From: Euclidia mi
Lineage: Eukaryota; Arthropoda; Insecta; Lepidoptera; Erebidae
Direction of reading: 5' to 3'
Assembly (NCBI GenBank): GCA_944739405.2
Contig: OX123196.2
Span: 72,439,688 to 72,503,687, forward strand
Length of the DNA stretch: 64,000 nt
Each line of letters starts with the position of its first letter. Position 1 is the stretch's first letter. This document shows positions 52,677 through 59,985 of this stretch, piece by piece. Made by a program: the position numbers and the translations under genes. The notes under the pieces were generated by a model. The model saw nothing but the letters and a program-made list of their open reading frames with translations, searched no databases and was not told where the DNA came from.

Positions 52677-53157
52677 CACCTGTACTATGGTCTCGATGGT
52701 GTGCAGCAGCGTCATGGCGAGTTCTGCGGCGAGCGCGGCGGCGAGGTGCGGCGCGGGCGCGGGCGGCGCGTGCTGGTGAGTGTGTGTGTGTGTGTGTATG
52801 TGCGTCACCTGTACTATGGTCTCGATGGTGTGCAGCAGCGTCATGGCGAGTTCTGCGGCGAGCGCGGCGGCGAGGTGCGGCGCGGGCGCGGGCGGCGCGT
52901 GCTGGTGAGTGTGTGTGTGTGTGTGTGTGTGTGCGTCACCTGTACTATGGTCTCGATGGTGTGCAGCAGCGTCATGGCGAGTTCTGCGGCGAGCGCGGCG
53001 GCGAGGTGCGGCGCGTGCTGGTGAGTGTGTGTGTGTGTGTGTGTGTGTGCGTGTGCGTCACCTGTACTATGGTCTCGATGGTGTGCAGCAGCGTCATGGC
53101 GAGTTCTGCGGCGAGCGCGGCGGCGAGGTGCGGCGCGGGCGCGGGCGGCGCGTGCTG

Positions 53158-53217
<60 letters not shown>

Positions 53218-53460
53218 CACCTGTACTATGGTCTCGATGGTGTGCAGCAGCGTCATGGCGAGTTCTGCGGCGAGCGCGGCGGCGAGCGCGGCGGCGAGGT
53301 GCGGCGCGGGCGCGGGCGGCGCGTGCTGGTGAGTGTATGTGTGTGTGTGTGTATATGTGCGTCACCTGTACTATGGTCTCGATGGTGTGCAGCAGCGTCA
53401 TGGCGAGTTCTGCGGCGAGCGCGGCGGCGAGGTGCGGCGCGGGCGCGGGTGGCGCGTGCT

Positions 53461-53523
<63 letters not shown>

Positions 53524-53887
53524 CACCTGTACTATGGTCTCGATGGTGTGCAGCAGCGTCATGGCGAGTTCTGCGGCGAGCGCGGCGGCGAGCGCGGCGG
53601 CGAGGTGCGGCGCGGGCGCGGGCGGCGCGTGCTGGTGAGTGTATGTGTGTGTGTGTGTATATGTGCGTCACCTGTACTATGGTCTCGATGGTGTGCAGCA
53701 GCGTCATGGCGAGTTCTGCGGCGAGCGCGGCGGCGAGGTGCGGCGCGGGCGCGGGCGGCGCGTGCTGGTGAGTGTGTGTGTGTGTGTGTATGTGCGTCAC
53801 CTGTACTATGGTCTCGATGGTGTGCAGCAGCGTCATGGCGAGTTCTTCGGCGAGCGCGGCGGCGAGGTGCGGCGCGGGCGCGTGCTG

Positions 53888-53937
<50 letters not shown>

Positions 53938-54161
53938 CACCTGTACTATGGTCTCGATGGTGTGCAGCAGCGTCATGGCGAGTTCTGCGGCGAGCGCGGC
54001 GGCGAGGTGCGGCGCGGGCGCGGGCGGCGCGTGCTGGTGAGTGTGTGTGTGTGTATGTGCGTCACCTGTACTATGGTCTCGATGGTGTGCAGCAGCGTCA
54101 TGGCGAGTTCTGCGGCGAGCGCGGCGGCGAGGTGCGGCGCGGGCGCGGGCGGCGCGTACTG

Positions 54162-54221
<60 letters not shown>

Positions 54222-54451
54222 CACCTGTACTATGGTCTCGATGGTGTGCAGCAGCGTCATGGCGAGTTCTGCGGCGAGCGCGGCGGCGAGGTGCGGCGCG
54301 GGCGCGGGCGGCGCGTGCTGGTGAGTGTGTGTGTGTGTGTGTGTATGTGCGTCACCTGTACTATGGTCTCGATGGTGTGCAGCAGCGTCATGGCGAGTTC
54401 TGCGGCGAGCGCGGCGGCGAGGTGCGGCGCGGGCGCGGCCGGCGCGTGCTG

Positions 54452-54497
<46 letters not shown>

Positions 54498-54725
54498 CAC
54501 CTGTACTATGGTCTCGATGGTGTGCAGCAGCGTCATGGCGAGTTCTGCGGCGAGCGCGGCGGCGAGGTGCGGCGCGGGCGCGGGCGGCGCGTGCTGGTGA
54601 GTGTGTGTGTGTGTGTGTATGTGCGTCACCTGTACTATGGTCTCGATGGTGTGCAGCAGCGTCATGGCGAGTTCTGCGGCGAGCGCGGCGGCGAGGTGCG
54701 GCGCGGGCGCGGGCGGCGCGTGCTG

Positions 54726-54800
<75 letters not shown>

Positions 54801-54899
54801 CACCTGTACTATGGTCTCGATGGTGTGCAGCAGCGTCATGGCGAGTTCTGCGGCGAGCGCGGCGGCGAGGTGCGGCGCGGGCGCGGGCGGCGCGTGCTG

Positions 54900-54939
<40 letters not shown>

Positions 54940-55038
54940 CACCTGTACTATGGTCTCGATGGTGTGCAGCAGCGTCATGGCGAGTTCTGCGGCGAGCGCG
55001 GCGGCGAGGTGCGGCGCGGGCGCGGGCGGCGCGTGCTG

Positions 55039-55088
<50 letters not shown>

Positions 55089-55318
55089 CACCTGTACTAT
55101 GGTCTCGATGGTGTGCAGCAGCGGCATGGCGAGTTCTGCGGCGAGCGCGGCGGCGAGGTTCGGCGCGGGCGCGGGCGGCGCGTGCTGGTGAGTGTGTGTG
55201 TGTGTGTGTGTATGTGCGTCACCTGTACTATGGTCTCGATGGTGTGCAGCAGCGTCATGGCGAGTTCTGCGGCGAGCGCGGCGGCGAGGTGCGGCGCGGG
55301 CGCGGGCGGCGCGTGCTG

Positions 55319-55349
<31 letters not shown>

Positions 55350-55580
55350 CGTCACCTGTTCTATGGTCTCGATGGTGTGCAGCAGCGTCATGGCGAGTTC
55401 TGCGGCGAGCGCGGCGGCGAGGTGCGGCGCGGGCGCGGGCGGCGCGTGCTGGTGAGTGTGTGTGTGTGTGTGTATGTGCGTCACCTGTACTATGGTCTCG
55501 ATGGTGTGCAGCAGCGTCATGGCGAGTTCTGCGGCGAGCGCGGCGGCGAGGTGCGGCGCGGGCGCGGGCGGCGCGTGCTG

Positions 55581-55636
<56 letters not shown>

Positions 55637-55881
55637 CACCTGTACTATGGTCTCGATGGTGTGCAGCAGCGTCATGGCGAGTTCTGCGGCGAGCGCGGCG
55701 GCGAGCGCGGCGGCGAGGTGCGGCGCGGGCGCGGGCGGCGCGTGCTGGTGAGTGTATGTGTGTGTGTGTGTGTATATGTGCGTCACCTGTACTATGGTCT
55801 CGATGGTGTGCAGCAGCGTCATGGCGAGTTCTGCGGCGAGCGCGGCGGCGAGGTGCGGCGCGGGCGCGGGCGGCGCGTGCT

Positions 55882-55938
<57 letters not shown>

Positions 55939-56311
55939 CACCTGTACTATGGTCTCGATGGTGTGCAGCAGCGTCATGGCGAGTTCTGCGGCGAGCGCGG
56001 CGGCGAGCGCGGCGGCGAGGTGCGGCGCGGGCGCGGGCGGCGCGTGCTGGTGAGTGTATGTGTGTGTGTGTGTATATGTGCGTCACCTGTACTATGGTCT
56101 CGATGGTGTGCAGCAGCGTCATGGCGAGTTCTGCGGCGAGCGCGGCGGCGAGGTGCGGCGCGGGCGCGGGCGGCGCGTGCTGGTGAGTGTGTGTGTGTGT
56201 GTGTATGTGCGTCACCTGTACTATGGTCTCGATGGTGTGCAGCAGCGTCATGGCGTGTTCTGCGGCGAGCGCGGCGGCGAGGTGCGGCGCGGGCGCGGGC
56301 GGCGCGTGCTG

Positions 56312-56363
<52 letters not shown>

Positions 56364-56462
56364 CACCTGTACTATGGTCTCGATGGTGTGCAGCAGCGTC
56401 ATGGCGAGTTCTGCGGCGAGCGCGGCGGCGAGGTGCGGCGCGGGCGCGGGCGGCGCGTACTG

Positions 56463-56510
<48 letters not shown>

Positions 56511-56867
56511 CACCTGTACTATGGTCTCGATGGTGTGCAGCAGCGTCATGGCGAGTTCTGCGGCGAGCGCGGCGGCGAGGTGCGGCGCGGGCGCGGGCGG
56601 CGCGTGCTGGTGAGTGTGTGTGTGTGTGTGTATGTGCGTCACCTGTACTATGGTCTCGATGGTGTGCAGCAGCGTCATGGCGAGTTCTGCAGCGAGCGCG
56701 GCGGCGAGGTGCGGCGCGGGCGCGGGCGGCGCGTGCTGGTGAGTGTGTGTGTGTGTGTGTATGTGCGTCACCTGTACTATGGTCTCGATGGTGTGCAGCA
56801 GCGTCATGGCGAGTTCTGCGGCGAGCGCGGCGGCGAGGTGCGGCGCGGGCGCGGGCGGCGCGTGCTG

Positions 56868-56907
<40 letters not shown>

Positions 56908-57006
56908 CACCTGTACTATGGTCTCGATGGTGTGCAGCAGCGTCATGGCGAGTTCTGCGGCGAGCGCGGCGGCGAGGTGCGGCGCGGGCGCGGGCGGCGC
57001 GTGCTG

Positions 57007-57084
<78 letters not shown>

Positions 57085-57315
57085 CACCTGTACTATGGTC
57101 TCGATGGTGTGCAGCAGCGTCATGGCGAGTTCTGCGGCGAGCGCGGCGGCGAGGTGCGGCGCGGGCGCGGGCGGCGCGTGCTGGTGAGTGTATGTGTGTG
57201 TGTGTGTATATGTGCGTCACCTGTACTATGGTCTCGATGGTGTGCAGCAGCGTCATGGCGAGTTCTGCGGCGAGCGCGGCGGCGAGGTGCGGCGCGGGCG
57301 CGGGCGGCGCGTGCT

Positions 57316-57378
<63 letters not shown>

Positions 57379-57751
57379 CACCTGTACTATGGTCTCGATG
57401 GTGTGCAGCAGCGTCATGGCGAGTTCTGCGGCGAGCGCGGCGGCGAGCGCGGCGGCGAGGTGCGGCGCGGGCGCGGGCGGCGCGTGCTGGTGAGTGTATG
57501 TGTGTGTGTGTGTATATGTGCGTCACCTGTACTATGGTCTCGATGGTGTGCAGCAGCGTCATGGCGAGTTCTGCGGCGAGCGCGGCGGCGAGGTGCGGCG
57601 CGGGCGCGGGCGGCGCGTGCTGGTGAGTGTGTGTGTGTGTGTGTATGTGCGTCACCTGTACTATGGTCTCGATGGTGTGCAGCAGCGTCATGGCGAGTTC
57701 TGCGGCGAGCGCGGCGGCGAGGTGCGGCGCGGGCGCGGGCGGCGCGTGCTG

Positions 57752-57795
<44 letters not shown>

Positions 57796-58021
57796 CACCT
57801 GTACTATGGTCTCGATGGTGTGCAGCAGCGTCATGGCGAGTTCTGCGGCGAGCGCGGCGGCGAGGTGCGGCGCGGGCGCGGGCGGCGCGTGCTGGTGAGT
57901 GTGTGTGTGTGTGTATGTGCGTCACCTGTACTATGGTCTCGATGGTGTGCAGCAGCGTCATGGCGAGTTCTGCGGCGAGCGCGGCGGCGAGGTGCGGCGC
58001 GGGCGCGGGCGGCGCGTACTG

Positions 58022-58069
<48 letters not shown>

Positions 58070-58299
58070 CACCTGTACTATGGTCTCGATGGTGTGCAGC
58101 AGCGTCATGGCGAGTTCTGCGGCGAGCGCGGCGGCAAGGTGCGGCGCGGGCGCGGGCGGCGCGTGCTGGTGAGTGTGTGTGTGTGTGTGTGTATGTGCGT
58201 CACCTGTACTATGGTCTCGATGGTGTGCAGCAGCGTCATGGCGAGTTCTGCGGCGAGCGCGGCGGCGAGGTGCGGCGCGGGCGCGGGCGGCGCGTGCTG

Positions 58300-58343
<44 letters not shown>

Positions 58344-58571
58344 CACCTGTACTATGGTCTCGATGGTGTGCAGCAGCGTCATGGCGAGTTCTGCGGCGAG
58401 CGCGGCGGCGAGGTGCGGCGCGGGCGCGGGCGGCGCGTGCTGGTGAGTGTGTGTGTGTGTGTGTATGTGCGTCACCTGTACTATGGTCTCGATGGTGTGC
58501 AGCAGCGTCATGGCGAGTTCTGCGGCGAGCGCGGCGGCGAGGTGCGGCGCGGGCGCGGGCGGCGCGTGCTG

Positions 58572-58613
<42 letters not shown>

Positions 58614-58712
58614 CACCTGTACTATGGTCTCGATGGTGTGCAGCAGCGTCATGGCGAGTTCTGCGGCGAGCGCGGCGGCGAGGTGCGGCGCGGGCGCGGG
58701 CGGCGCATGCTG

Positions 58713-58752
<40 letters not shown>

Positions 58753-58851
58753 CACCTGTACTATGGTCTCGATGGTGTGCAGCAGCGTCATGGCGAGTTC
58801 TGCGGCGAGCGCGGCGGCGAGGTGCGGCGCGGGCGCGGGCGGCGCGTGCTG

Positions 58852-58882
<31 letters not shown>

Positions 58883-58982
58883 TCACCTGTACTATGGTCT
58901 CGATGGTGTGCAGCAGCGTCATGGCGAGTTCTGCGGCGAGCGCGGCGGCGAGGTGCGGCGCGGGCGCGGGCGGCGCGTGCTG

Positions 58983-59022
<40 letters not shown>

Positions 59023-59250
59023 CACCTGTACTATGGTCTCGATGGTGTGCAGCAGCGTCATGGCGAGTTCTGCGGCGAGCGCGGCGGCGAGGTGCGGCGC
59101 GGGCGCGGGCGGCGCGTGCTGGTGAGTGTGTGTGTGTGTGTGTATGTGCGTCACCTGTACTATGGTCTCGATGGTGTGCAGCAGCGTCATGGCGAGTTCT
59201 GCGGCGAGCGCGGCGGCGAGGTGCGGCGCGGGCGCGGGCGGCGCGTGCTG

Positions 59251-59290
<40 letters not shown>

Positions 59291-59389
59291 CACCTGTACT
59301 ATGGTCTCGATGGTGTGCAGCAGCGTCATGGCGAGTTCTGCGGCGAGCGCGGCGGCGAGGTGCGGCGCGGGCGCGGGCGGCGCGTGCTG

Positions 59390-59429
<40 letters not shown>

Positions 59430-59528
59430 CACCTGTACTATGGTCTCGATGGTGTGCAGCAGCGTCATGGCGAGTTCTGCGGCGAGCGCGGCGGCGAGGT
59501 GCGGCGCGGGCGCGGGCGGCGCATGCTG

Positions 59529-59568
<40 letters not shown>

Positions 59569-59667
59569 CACCTGTACTATGGTCTCGATGGTGTGCAGCA
59601 GCGTCATGGCGAGTTCTGCGGCGAGCGCGGCGGCGAGGTGCGGCGCGGGCGCGGGCGGCGCATGCTG

Positions 59668-59707
<40 letters not shown>

Positions 59708-59806
59708 CACCTGTACTATGGTCTCGATGGTGTGCAGCAGCGTCATGGCGAGTTCTGCGGCGAGCGCGGCGGCGAGGTGCGGCGCGGGCGCGGGCGGCGC
59801 ATGCTG

Positions 59807-59846
<40 letters not shown>

Positions 59847-59945
59847 CACCTGTACTATGGTCTCGATGGTGTGCAGCAGCGTCATGGCGAGTTCTGCGGC
59901 GAGCGCGGCGGCGAGGTGCGGCGCGGGCGCGGGCGGCGCATGCTG

Positions 59946-59985
<40 letters not shown>
